Positions 1 through 10,216 of a stretch of 64,000 nt of DNA are shown here, piece after piece. Position 1 is the stretch's first letter; the number at the start of each line of letters is the position of its first letter. This DNA is from Epiperipatus broadwayi (Eukaryota; Onychophora; Udeonychophora; Euonychophora; Peripatidae): NCBI GenBank assembly GCA_028023455.1, contig JAQFVV010012441.1, positions 4,833,911-4,897,910 of the forward strand, written 5' to 3'. Position numbers and translations under genes: made by a program. The notes under the pieces are model-generated. The model worked only from the letters and a program-made list of their open reading frames with translations. It was not told where the DNA came from and searched no databases.

Positions 1-954
1 ACTCTTAAACTTTATTTCCTTTGTGGATAATTATATTTACTTAGAAAATTACTTCGTATATTAAAGTGGGGAACTGATAAGATGAACACTTTATTTTTTT
101 TTAAATTTTATTTAATAAAATTTAGATATTGATATTTTGATATATACTCTGATGGAAATGATAGCTGACTAAGGTAAATGTTTTTAAATTATTTCAATTT
201 GGAAGTACGTTTTATTATATTCCAAATTGAATCTTACATGACAATTAACATAATATATTTTTAAACATACATAACTAATATCAGAATACATTCTATTATT
301 AATCTAGTGTGAATGGATGTTATCGTATATAAACATACAACAAACACTGAATTATTTTAATGACACAATAGGTAGATTTATAATGTGTCATGTGTATTTA
401 TTATACACATGATTTTAAATTATATATATATATATATATATGTAAATGATTACATTATTTTTTTTTTTTTTGGAATATTAAATAATTTATTAGTGTATAT
501 AAGCACAGATTATAATTCTAAATTTTAATGTTTTTATGTGATAATATTTTGTTTTTTATTACTGATTAAAATGTGTTAAACTTGATTTCAAAATTAAACA
601 GGTCTCGTTTGTTTATTTTATTTAGTCATTTTATAAAACCAATATTTATAAATATACATACTCATGCATATATATGTTAAATCAACTTAGTGATTTAATA
701 TTTATAAAGAAGTTATATATAGCTTATATTAAATTTATTATTACTATGGGATATTTGTGGAAATGCCTGAAGAGAGTCGATTGCAAATTCCTACTCTGAG
801 CTCAAATTCCAAGAGTAACGAGGTTATTAATAGAGGAGTGAATTGGATTGTATTTTAAATCACATCATCCATGGCATTCTATAAGAAGACTCAAAGTCTG
901 ACTATAGCTCGATGCAACTTTCTCGAGTCCTGAAAAGGATCGTCCCATTATACA
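1..954 (+). repeat. 5' LTR of LTR retrotransposon A (left part lies outside the window)
   Basis: Bases 1 to about 914 match 6562 to about 7460 with only scattered differences and in the same orientation, so they are the right part of a 5' LTR whose start lies before the window. From the 3' copy, which begins near 5552, roughly 1 kb is missing on the left. The matching stretch ends at about 914. The true end may be 954, because TGGCGCC, the usual look of a primer-binding site, starts at 955. Near the right end is a short stem, AGACT-CAA-AGTCT, at about 888-900, which element B also has. Confidence 0.8.
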
Positions 955-1017
955 TGGCGCCCATTCTTAAGGCTTGAAAAGGATCGTCCTGTTATACATG
1001 GCGCCCATACTTAAGGC
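955..1017 (+). promoter_or_regulatory. Duplicated primer-binding-site-like modules of element A
   Basis: Two copies of a module lie 44 bp apart. Each has the core TTATACATGGCGCCCAT, with TGG at 955 and at 999, and each is followed by CTTAAGGC and preceded by GAAAAGGATCGTCC. TGGCGCC directly after an LTR is the standard appearance of a tRNA primer-binding site, because it pairs with a tRNA 3' end in CCA. Two tandem sites are unusual. The tRNA was not identified. Element B has modules with the same spacing. Confidence 0.6.
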
Positions 1018-1257
1018 ATGAAACAGTAGTTTTCCATTAGTTAAATCCATAGTTTTTTTAAAAAAAATATATGAGTATGTTGTGAATTGGTAAAAACACT
1101 GAATAATAAATAATAGAGACCTTGAAATAAAATAAACCATAGCAAACAGATAAATCAGTCGCTTTAAAATAAATAAATAAATACAAGTATAATTTGGGTA
1201 TTAAAATATATATTATAACAACATCTTATAAAAGTAGGAAAATAAAATTACATTTAA

Positions 1258-2000
1258 CCCTTTTCCCGCCTCTTACGAGGCCTCTCGTCGACATCTGACG
1301 TCACTCTAACTCTGCCAGTTCTTATGCTAAAATATTCATTTGACAGGTATTGATTAGGTTTTTAAAAGTTCTGTAAGATGGTGCCCTCTTCCGAATTATT
1401 TTACAAGTAAAAAATCAAAAAAACCGCATTTAAACCTAAACAAAGAAAGAACATTGTCAGTGATTGGTTGTTAGCGAGCTCTCAGCCGAAAAAGACATTC
1501 TGATTGGCTGGAAAGAACAAAGAAACCGCCTGATCAAAGAAAATAAAGAAAAACACTGAGATTTTCATTTCGAATGCAATTTGAGTATTTAAAAAAGTAT
1601 AATTTGAGAAATTAAAATAATTTTTAAAAAATAAACTAAAAAAACAAAATTATTTTCGAAAAATATTGAAGATTTTAGTAAAAATATTTTTTACTTTTTG
1701 ATATCGTAACATTGAAAAAAAGTGTTTGCATCAGCACTTTTTTGTTTAGACATTCACTTTATATTTGCCGAAATTGAATATATTTTAAAATAAATAAATA
1801 ACTATTTTTGAAAGAACTTTCGTTCTCTTTCATAACCTGAAAAATTAGTAATATACTTTTTATAAACGTATCTGAGTTGAATTTAATATTATAGGCGAAT
1901 ATGTTTTAACAATAGGCTTTGTCTTCAGTTTGTGAGTTGGCTAATTAAAAGATTTGATTTTTACCTCATACAACCAATAATATAATTAGCGGTTTAAGGG
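1258..2000 (+). mobile_element. TTAA-flanked MITE, piggyBac-like, 743 bp (copy 1)
   Basis: The element is bounded by TTAA on both sides (1254-1257 and 2001-2004). It starts with CCCTTTTCCCGC and ends with GCGGTTTAAGGG, giving short imperfect inverted ends that begin CCC and end GGG. TTAA target duplication with such ends is typical of piggyBac-type transposition. There is no transposase frame, so it is non-autonomous. Two more members of the same length class lie at about 53634-55112, sharing blocks such as GCCCTCT near the left end and ACTTTCGTTC or its variants. It sits between the primer sites and the first frame of element A, so it arrived after A. Confidence 0.85.
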
Positions 2001-2092
2001 TTAAGGGCATAAGCACAGCATGAAATCTTATGGCATATATTAAATTATTACTTTGAAAAGAAAGTAACTTATACAGTAGAAATTTTTTGTTA

Positions 2093-2371
2093 ATGATATC
2101 TAGAAGTGGGAAAAAGCTAATAATATTGGAAGTAAAAAGTTTCGAAGAATCTTTAAGTAATAAAGATAGTGAAATAGAAATTACTTCAATTAGTGATGAA
2201 CAAGGGTCTTTACAAGTCCTAATGTCTGAGGGGTCTGTAGCAGAAATTGAACATCGTTCACAATTTCACATGACAAATCAAATGTTACCTCAAACACAAA
2301 AAGTAACTGAAGCTATAACAGTACAACCTCAAGGAAGTAATAGTATATGGCTCAATTGTTCCAACTGTTAA
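2093..2371 (+). pseudogene. First frame of element A (N-terminal gag-region protein, frameshifted)
   Basis: The frame starts at ATG 2093 and codes for 92 residues rich in Ser, Glu and Gln, ending just after it overlaps the next frame by 25 bases. Near its N-terminus it reads SRSGKK and later SNKDSE. Element B starts its own coding region with MLRSGKIFSNKDN, so both elements share an RSGK...SNKD leader. The next frame continues in a different phase with sequence that aligns to B's coiled coil. A single frameshift therefore probably splits what was one protein. No catalytic motif is present, and the cellular role is unknown. Confidence 0.5.
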
Positions 2372-3609
2372 TGAATATAAAAGCTAATATGGCAACCAAA
2401 GCTGATGTGAAAGCTGTGATGAGTAATATGAAAGCAGGAGTCAAAGAGGAAAGGGAAGATGAGGAAATTACAATGGAAGATAATAAAAATTTTTTACCTG
2501 GTAGACCTTATCATTGGAATGACTTGTACATTGTTCGTACTCAACTTTATCTATATATTTGGAGTGACACTGCAGCTTTAGAGTTATACAAAGACAGCAA
2601 TGGATGTTTTCAGTATATGTTGGATGGAAAATTTGCTAATATATATAGTAGTGGTAATCCATATGATGCAAGTGATGGGAAACAATTTTTAGAAAAACTG
2701 CAAAGTGCACATAGTCAAGTCAAACTTGGTACTCCTAGTCAATCTATTCTATCATCACTTGATTCAACATGTTTAGCCATTGGAAATTGGTCTTTTACCT
2801 GTGAAGGGGATAATGAGATTGTCATTAACAATTCAAAAAGACAGTGTCAAGTTATTATCTTGCGAAAAGATTTGCCTGGCTTTATTTTTGAATCCTATCA
2901 CGGCACTAAGCATTATTTCATCGCTGAAACTTCACTTGACCCTAAGTTTTCCATTGGTTGGACATTTCAAGTTACCAAGGATGAGGTAGAAGATTGTTCT
3001 CTTAATCTTAATTTGGAAAAAGTGACATCAAATACACATCAAAGTGATGCAGATACCCATGTGTTAATCTCACAAATCATCCTCATGGAAACAAACAAAA
3101 TGAATGCGGATATGGAAGGAGAAATAAGTAAAATGAATGCTGATATGAATAAAATGAATGCTGATATGAAGGGGAAAATGGCTAGAATGAATGATAATAT
3201 GGTAACTAAAGTTGATATGGATAATATGGAAGTGAAATTAAAAGAAGACATAATGTCTATAAAAGAAGAGTTTAAGGAAGATATTGATGATGTTGAGGAA
3301 AAGATGCAAGTAGAAATCAAAGATATTGTTGAAAAGAAACAAACCGCCAATGAAGTAGAAAGACTTCATAACACAAACGCATCAATAATATCGATGGCAA
3401 TTCAATGCCAAGAATCCAAAATTTACCCTGAGCATGAGATATGTGAATATAATGATAGCATCCAGAACAGATCACTCTTAGTTCAAATGAATATTTCAGA
3501 AGAAAACTGTCATGACTATCATTTCCCCATACAGCAGAGCAATGAAGTAGAAGATCATTGCAGCATTACTAAAGTGCTTGAATCTGATCCAAATATCTTA
3601 GAAAAATAA
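2347..3609 (+). CDS. Element A protein: coiled coil with an unrecognised inserted domain, 420 aa
   Basis: This is the largest frame of element A. Residues 1 to about 45 form a Met/Ala/Lys-rich amphipathic helix (ANMATKADVKAVMSNMKAG). Residues about 48 to 230 look globular, with mixed Trp, Tyr, Phe, Cys and Gly residues, and I do not recognise them. Residues about 255 to 340 return to coiled coil with short repeats of KMNADM and then MEVKLKEDIMSIKEEF. The tail has no known motif. It lacks the capsid, protease and RT features seen in element B. In B the equivalent coiled coil is continuous, so the central domain looks like an insertion. It could be a captured host segment or a diverged gag part. 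A TAA at 3607-3609 ends it, and the same phase stays open afterwards. Confidence 0.55.
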   Translation: MAQLFQLLMNIKANMATKADVKAVMSNMKAGVKEEREDEEITMEDNKNFLPGRPYHWNDLYIVRTQLYLYIWSDTAALELYKDSNGCFQYMLDGKFANIYSSGNPYDASDGKQFLEKLQSAHSQVKLGTPSQSILSSLDSTCLAIGNWSFTCEGDNEIVINNSKRQCQVIILRKDLPGFIFESYHGTKHYFIAETSLDPKFSIGWTFQVTKDEVEDCSLNLNLEKVTSNTHQSDADTHVLISQIILMETNKMNADMEGEISKMNADMNKMNADMKGKMARMNDNMVTKVDMDNMEVKLKEDIMSIKEEFKEDIDDVEEKMQVEIKDIVEKKQTANEVERLHNTNASIISMAIQCQESKIYPEHEICEYNDSIQNRSLLVQMNISEENCHDYHFPIQQSNEVEDHCSITKVLESDPNILEK

Positions 3610-3978
3610 GTGGATATGGATCATGTGAAATATAAATTAAATTCCAAGTCTCAGGAATTGAGAGAAACACGGTCAACTTATAATACTGAATGTCTAGATA
3701 AATTAAGACTTCAGATTTCTTGTATTAATAACAAGTTAAATCATGAACTCATGAAACTTGAGATGACTCCACTATCTAAAGATATAATAGATGAATACAA
3801 CAGTGAAGTGTATTTTGAGTCAGCCCATCGTATTTGTGTTTACTCCCAAAACAAAAGTAAAACATTTCATCAACAAGGTGTTGATAAATTGTATGACAAC
3901 CATCTGATAAGATCATTATCAATGATAATATTTAATAGAAAAGAAGGTTGTTTTAATATAATAGAAAGTTTAATTTAG
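3610..3978 (+). pseudogene. Continuation of the element A protein after an in-frame stop
   Basis: This 122-residue stretch follows the TAA at 3607-3609 in the same phase, so the stop probably cuts one older, longer protein. It begins with a helical, Lys/Glu/Asn-rich part (SKSQELRETRSTYNTE) and then has a Cys-containing segment (EVYFESAHRICVYSQNKSK). I recognise no domain. Its position, between the coiled-coil protein and integrase scraps, is where gag C-terminus or pol would sit in a complete element, but no such motif is visible. Confidence 0.4.
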
Positions 3979-3983
3979 AAGAT

Positions 3984-4202
3984 ATGAATGAAGGCAATAG
4001 ATTTAATTGTCTTAAGTGTAAATTATGGTGTATGAAGCATCACCATAATCCTGAAGATGAAGAAATTATAAAAAGTCTTCAGACAATAATAAAGATATTC
4101 ATAATACCAGCTAAGAGACAGAAAGGTTCACAATTCCATAGGTTGTGTAATACTTATAAAGGTCCCTTCACATTCATTGAACATGCTAATGGATGTGCTT
4201 AA
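3984..4202 (+). pseudogene. Short decayed frame of element A with a GPF-like motif
   Basis: The frame codes for 72 residues in another phase from the preceding one. Its end reads NTYKGPFTFIEHANGCA, which resembles the GPY/F module at the C-terminus of Gypsy-type integrases (YEGPY.I in this window's other copies). It also has CLKCKLWCMKHHH near the N-terminus, a Cys/His-rich stretch without the spacing of a standard zinc knuckle. It may be a remnant of an integrase from a second source. Confidence is low because the frame is short. Confidence 0.3.
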
Positions 4203-4689
4203 AAAGTAAAGCACATATATAAGGAAGGACTTCACGGATTACGACTTTGGGATGTGACAATGGACTTTCAGTAATGATAGAATCCATTAGGCTATTCTTT
4301 TAGGAGAATAATTGTGTACATGTATATAAATAATTGAAGTTGATTAATAATAAAAAAAATGTATCAAGTTAACCAAAGTATGAAAAAAAAAATACAGGTT
4401 TATTAGAATACAAGTTATGGTTAGTAGATAGTAATAATGGTAGATCAATTAAGCATCATGATAATGCAATTTGATGTTGATACTACTTATAAAATGCAAG
4501 TCCATTATGATATATTTTGATATGGATATGTATAAATAAGAGATTTATTTTATATAGCATGATGTTGTTAAATTGTAATAACAATCAGCATTAAACCAAT
4601 GTACATGCGCTTTGTGGATATATATATGAATATATAAAAGGATAGTGTAAAAGTTTATAAACAACTTGTTAAAAAAAGGCCAGTCAAAG
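4203..4689 (+). other. Element A internal region with no recognisable gene
   Basis: AT-rich sequence with many stops in all frames. No motif was recognised. It lies inside element A, where protease, RT and RNase H would be in a complete element, so the pol core appears to have been deleted or never present. Confidence 0.5.
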
Positions 4690-4930
4690 AAATAAAAATG
4701 TGAAGACAATTTCACACAAATTCAAAATTGGGGATCAAGTTTTTATAAAAACACCTCATATGAGTAAACCCCAAGAGAGCAAATATCAAAAGTTTTAACA
4801 TCAATATGAAGGACCTTATATTATCATAAAGCAAACAGGTTCCAATGCATTCTGCATAAATATAAAGGGAGACATTAAAGGCACTTACAATGCTAGAGCT
4901 TTAAAACCCTATTTTGGTCAAACAAATTAA
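4690..4930 (+). pseudogene. Integrase C-terminal (GPY/F) remnant of element A
   Basis: One phase reads HKFKIGDQVFIKTPHMSKPQ, then a TAA at 4796-4798, then HQYEGPYIIIKQTGSNAF and finally YNARALKPYFGQTN before TAA 4928-4930. This is the C-terminal domain of Gypsy-type integrases, which binds DNA near the end of pol. Element B has the same order: VGDRVLIKTFHHSKP, then YEGPYSIIKKAG. The catalytic core and everything upstream are missing. It shows that A descends from an autonomous Gypsy-type element by internal loss of pol. Confidence 0.7.
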
Positions 4931-5540
4931 TAATGTTTGCCACATTTTACTTATGTATAAAGTAAAATATTGAAAGAAAAGATCATTTAGAATAGGTAAG
5001 GGGGGAAGTTTTCATTTAAAAGTATAAGGGTATATATATATGTATAAGGATGTAAAAAAGTCAAAAGAGATTTTTTTTTTTTTTGATGAGGGTATGTTGC
5101 GCAATTAAAATTAATTCTTAGGATACCTAAAAACTAAAACTGTTTTAAGAGTTAATCCATGCTGAATGATGGATGTTCTCGGGTTTTGGATAGTTCTCAA
5201 AAGAGTCCATAAGTCTTAAAAAATAGCAGGATGGAGACTACCAAACAAATATATGTGACATCTATAAAAGATCCACATGACAATAAATCCATCAAAGGAA
5301 AATAAATAGAAAAGGGAAGAAAAAGAAAGAACCCTATATATAAAAACTTCCTTATCCTTCTGTTTAAATTGAATAATATTTAATGTAAAGAAAGAGAAAG
5401 GGTTAAAAAAAATAGAGCAAATAATAAGGGTTGATAAAAGCAGGAAAGAAAAACAAGCTCCACAACTTTATATTTAATGCATACATTGACACACATTAAG
5501 TGTCCAAATTTTAATAGTAAATATAAAATTTGAACTTTTT
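4931..5540 (+). other. 3' internal non-coding region of element A
   Basis: There is no frame of note. The region holds purine-rich stretches such as a GAAAAAGAAAG-rich block near 5300-5460 and ends at a purine tract next to the 3' LTR. Confidence 0.5.
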
Positions 5541-5551
5541 AAGGAAGGGAG
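5541..5551 (+). promoter_or_regulatory. Polypurine tract of element A
   Basis: AAGGAAGGGAG lies directly before the probable start of the 3' LTR (TAATGTGAGAG at 5552). A purine tract at this place primes plus-strand synthesis in LTR elements. Element B has a matching tract next to its own 3' LTR. Confidence 0.6.
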
Positions 5552-7461
5552 TAATGTGAGAGTACCATATGAGCCTCACCTAAAATAATTTGTGTTTCTT
5601 TGTGAATTTAACTGGGCCTATATTGAATCAACAGATATAAATAACATACACCTATCTTAAGCTTATCATATATCAGCTATATATATATAGAATAGTTAGT
5701 ATTAAAAGAATAATTCTAAAAATGAATAATTCTAATTTGTTTATACACACACATAAATAAATGTTTTCAACTAATAGTATTTTTTATTAACCAGAACTTG
5801 ACATTTGACAAAGCTTTAAGTCAACATTGCATTTTTATCAGTTGAAACAAAGGAAATAAACGTTTGGGTTTCATTACAAATTGTATATTTTAAACAATAG
5901 AGTGTGAGCATGATTATGTGATATCCTTGCTGAAATTAATCCAGTATAAAAATGAACTAATATTGTTATAACGATAATCTTCTATTTAGTTATCAAGGCA
6001 AGAACTACGTTTGTAAATTTAAATGTGTTCGAATTTAGAACACATTTAAGAAAAATTAAAAAAAAGAAGATTCAATATTTTAAAACCTGCTTCAAGTAAT
6101 TAATTTACTGCCTTTGAATATTATAAAGAACTATAAAAAAATAATCAGTGAATTTAACAAGGTTGCAAAAGTTATCAACGTCTTCGAAATGAGCTTTCAA
6201 AATATAAATTTAAGAAGACAAAAATTTATAAAGATGTTCTTTGGCTAGATAATTTATGCCAGAGATTTCTACTGATGTTTTAAACCTGAATATGTAAATT
6301 TATTTCTACTTAATCAATGCCTAAAATATAATCATCGTAATTCTCATTTAAAAAGCTGCTTTAATATTGGAGTATTATATTGAAGAAGATGTTAAATATT
6401 TTACTACATAAATATTTAAAGAATGAATATCTGGATTGCCTCTTCAAAGGATGATCAACAAACTTTATGTTTCAACATTCATCATCATTTTATTTCATCT
6501 AAGGAGGGATATAAAACCATATTCTTTCTCGTCTTGGATTACTTCATTGTATAATTTAAGAACTCTTAAACTTTATTTCCTTTGTGGATAATTATATTTA
6601 CTTAGAAAATTACTTCGTATATTAAAGTGGGGAACTGATAAGATGAACACTTTATTTTTTTTTAAATTTTATTTAATAAAATTTAGATATTGATGTTTTG
6701 ATATATACTCTGATAGAAATGACAGCTGACTAAGGTAAATGTTTTTAAATTATTTCAATTTGGAAGTACATTTTATTATATTCCAAATTGAATCTTACAT
6801 GACAATTAACATAATATATTTTTAAACATACATAACTAATATCAGAATACATTCTATTATTAATCTAGTGTGAATGGATGTTATCCTATATAAACATACA
6901 ACACACACTGAATTATTTTAATGTCACAATGGGTAGATTTATAATGTGTCATGTGTATTTATTATATGCATGATTTTAAATTATATATATATGTAAATGA
7001 TTACATTATTTTTTTTTGAATATTAAATAATTGATTAGTGTATATAAGCACAGATTATAACTCTAAATTTTAATGTTTTTATGTGATAATATTTTGTTTT
7101 TTATTACTGATTAAAATGTGTTAAACTTGATTTCAAAATTAAACAGGTCTTGTTTGTTTATTTTATTTAGTCATTTTATAAAACCAATATTTATAAATAT
7201 ACATACTCATGCATATATATGTTAAATCAACTTAGTGATTTAATATTTATAAAGAAGTTATATATAGCTTATATTAAATTTATTATTACTATGGGATATT
7301 TGTGGAAATGCCTGAAGAGAGTTGATTGCAAATTTCTACTCTGAGCTCGAATTCCGAGATTAACGAAGTTATTAATAGAGGAGTGAATTGGATTGTATTT
7401 TAAATCACATCATCCATGGCATTCTATAAAAAGACTCAAAGTCCGACTATAGCTAGATGCG
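5552..7461 (+). repeat. 3' LTR of element A, about 1.9 kb, truncated at its right end
   Basis: From 6562 on it matches bases 1-914. Before that the 5' copy is outside the window, so the left boundary is inferred from the polypurine tract. It breaks off at about 7461 after AGCTAGATGC, where the 5' LTR continues with AACTTTCTCGAG to the primer site. About 40 bases of the LTR end are therefore missing. Immediately afterwards starts the 3' LTR of element B in the opposite orientation. Confidence 0.75.
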
Positions 7462-7462
7462 A

Positions 7463-9600
7463 TATTTGATAGCCCTAGTTGAGGCACCAAATATAATGGA
7501 ACGGCCTTTAATCATCCCAGTTGATATACCAAATATAACAGATTCCATTATATTTAATGCTTGGAAATCATTAACTTACTGCTTCACAATTAGGTTCGCC
7601 AAATATAACAGAATGGATTATATTTAAAATCTAAGTTGGTCTTGTTAAATATAATGGGATGATTAAATTTCCTAGAAAGAGGATATGCATTTCACTACAA
7701 TCAGACTTTGGGTCTTCAGGTAGAATGCTGGAAATGAATCGATGAAATACTAAGTCCATGATTATATATATCTTTATTATGCTAGCTCAATAATCTTTAA
7801 ATAAGTTTTAATATAATTTAGACTAGTTCATCCATCTCTCATCCCTCTTTCAATCACCATTATGCCACGATATTCAAACTCATGGAGAATTTGCAATTAG
7901 CTTTTTTCAGGGATAATTTCAAAACAAATTATTATTTAATATGCCTTTATATAAGCATTAATTAATAATTGACATTCATATAATGTTTATTATATATATA
8001 TATATATATATATATTTTATTATGTTACAATATATATATATATATAATTTCATAATGATTAGACAAAGAGATCCAGTTAATAACTCAGTATTTAATAAAC
8101 AATAAAAATATAATGTAAAAGATAAATAAAATATTAATAAATAAATAAGAATTAATTTTACCATAATAAAATATTAATAAATTATATTCCTATTTAATAT
8201 GCTATGATAAAATTCTGTGTTATGATAAACTATAATTGAAGAATATAATTTAAATTAACAGATATATAAAACAATATCTAGATTCAAAAATTAATAACTT
8301 ATATAACTTATCAACCTATTTACAGTTATTATATATGTTTCTCAATTATTAATATATAAGTACTATTTACAATTGTATAACTTATATATATATATGTGTG
8401 TGTGTGTGTGTATTTATAATAGTTAACATACATTAAATGTTTATTATATTATATAAATAATTATAATAAATTTATTTAAATATCTGTTAAATTATTACCA
8501 TTTTAATATCCTTCATCTAATTTTTGATGTGTTTTGTCAAGCTTTCAATTTATGTATAATAAGATATAATGATGTGATGCCAAATTTGAAATAAAAAAAT
8601 AAAAAAATAAATAATAATAATAATAATAAACATATTAAAATAATATAAGCATTATTATAATATAAATAAATAAATAATAAAGAAAACTTATTTTCCAGAG
8701 TTGAAAGTAGATATTGAAGTCTATAGTTCATAATCCTAATGAAATTTATTTACGAAGTATATTAATCCATTGGAATAATGATGATTTATTTATCCTTCAT
8801 TGATAAACTGTTAATAATATCCAATGACTTGATTGATATAATATATAGTAAATATTCTTTGAATGATGATGTTCTTAATCTCCATTTTTCTATTATCATT
8901 AGACGTTCTTTTCAATTAATATTTCAAATATTTCAAAATAGCATGTAAGCTGGTTTCAAAACCTTTTATGATATAATAATTATATTACTCACTGCACATT
9001 GTATTATCCTTAATATATATAATTATCTAAATATATATATATATATTTAAAAAAAAATAATGAAGTGTTATAATAACGTAGTTTCCAAAACTCAAATAAA
9101 TGTTCTTTTATATTATTATTCCTTTTAAGATTTAGTGGAAAATTTAAATATTTTCCTTATAGATTTTTTAATCCATAGATTTATCTTAATTTGGAAGAGT
9201 TATTAATAGTTAATTCCGAACATTGAACAGTAATATTTTTTATAAAAGAAAAAGTTATTTAAAAAGAAATGATTTTCTTTTCTTCTCTCCAATAACTAGA
9301 GAAGGAATGAATCTCCTCGTGTGTTGTTACAAGTTCATGCTTAATTTAAATATTAATTGTTCAATAAACATTAAGATTTAATAATAAAATATATATAAAA
9401 TTATTCATTTCAACTTCTAATTTGGCATTTTACTCAAAAACTTGACATTAAGTATATATTGTTTAAATTTCATGTATATATATTAATAGTCTATATGTAT
9501 ATACATATTAAAATATTCAAGTAGATTTTATATTTATAAATAATTTCATTAGAGATAAAAGCATGTTAGACCAATAATAATAACTGAAGGTTACTATTAT
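7463..9600 (-). repeat. 3' LTR of LTR retrotransposon B (minus strand)
   Basis: This segment matches 15731-17862 in the same orientation, with small indels and scattered substitutions. Because B's genes run on the minus strand, this is its 3' LTR. Its U5 end, at the low coordinates, contains several modules with CCAAATATAAYRG (CCA at 7487, 7529 and 7599) and the stem motif GACTTTGGGTCTTC near 7706. It contains an AT tract, a TG run at about 8397-8411 and a short AAT run near 8610. Small frames inside it recur in the other LTR and are not genes. Confidence 0.85.
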
Positions 9601-9618
9601 ATTTCCCCCTCCCTTTGG
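9601..9618 (-). promoter_or_regulatory. Polypurine tract of element B
   Basis: On the minus strand this reads CCAAAGGGAGGGGGAAAT and directly precedes the LTR start (ATAATAGTAAC). The position and composition fit the plus-strand primer of an LTR element. Confidence 0.7.
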
Positions 9619-10216
9619 AAATTAAAATTTTAATTTAAGTTAAAATTTTAAACACTTACAAATATTTTAGTATGTTATTATAATTTAATTACATTTATAC
9701 ATGAATTTTATGAAGGGTTGAATAATTTTTTTAACTGTTTTTATCTTTCCTTATACTTGGGCTATATTATTCTTTTGATAATGATCAAAAATTAAGGACT
9801 TTGATGGTTAAACTTTAAAAAAAATAAATAAATAAAATAATGTGTTTCCTTCTTGGACAATACAAATATATTTACTAGCCTTATTCCTGCTTCTTTAAGA
9901 CTTATGGATTTGAAAAGGACTAAATAAATACTAGAGTATCCATTTATTAATATGAATTGACTCTATTGTTTTTACTTATTTCAAGGCATTAAATAATACC
10001 CTCATCAAAGCTAATGTTCTTAATTATATATTTTCTTTTACATTGATCACTATTATTATTTTTTTTATACAACCGTATGGTTTACACTGCCCAATATTTA
10101 TCTTGATATTCACCTTATTTCTTTATATAACATTATAAACAGCCAACATAAGGTTTTAAAATTCGTGAATTATACGTACCACGAATCTCTCCTTCTTAGT
10201 TAATCCAAAATGCATT
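9619..10216 (-). other. 3' internal non-coding region of element B
   Basis: AT-rich sequence between the end of pol and the polypurine tract. No envelope-like frame or other coding feature was seen. Confidence 0.5.

Noticed and set aside
3039-3350. Hydrophobic minus-strand frame with Ser/Ile/Phe repeats
   Set aside because: It is the antisense of the Met/Asp/Lys-rich coiled coil of element A.
8537-8731. Hydrophobic minus-strand frame, repeated at 16766-16987
   Set aside because: Both lie inside the two LTRs of element B and the Leu run comes from the AAT array. They are not independent genes.
9619-10216. Possible envelope gene at the end of element B
   Set aside because: No open frame, signal peptide or membrane segment exists between integrase and the polypurine tract.
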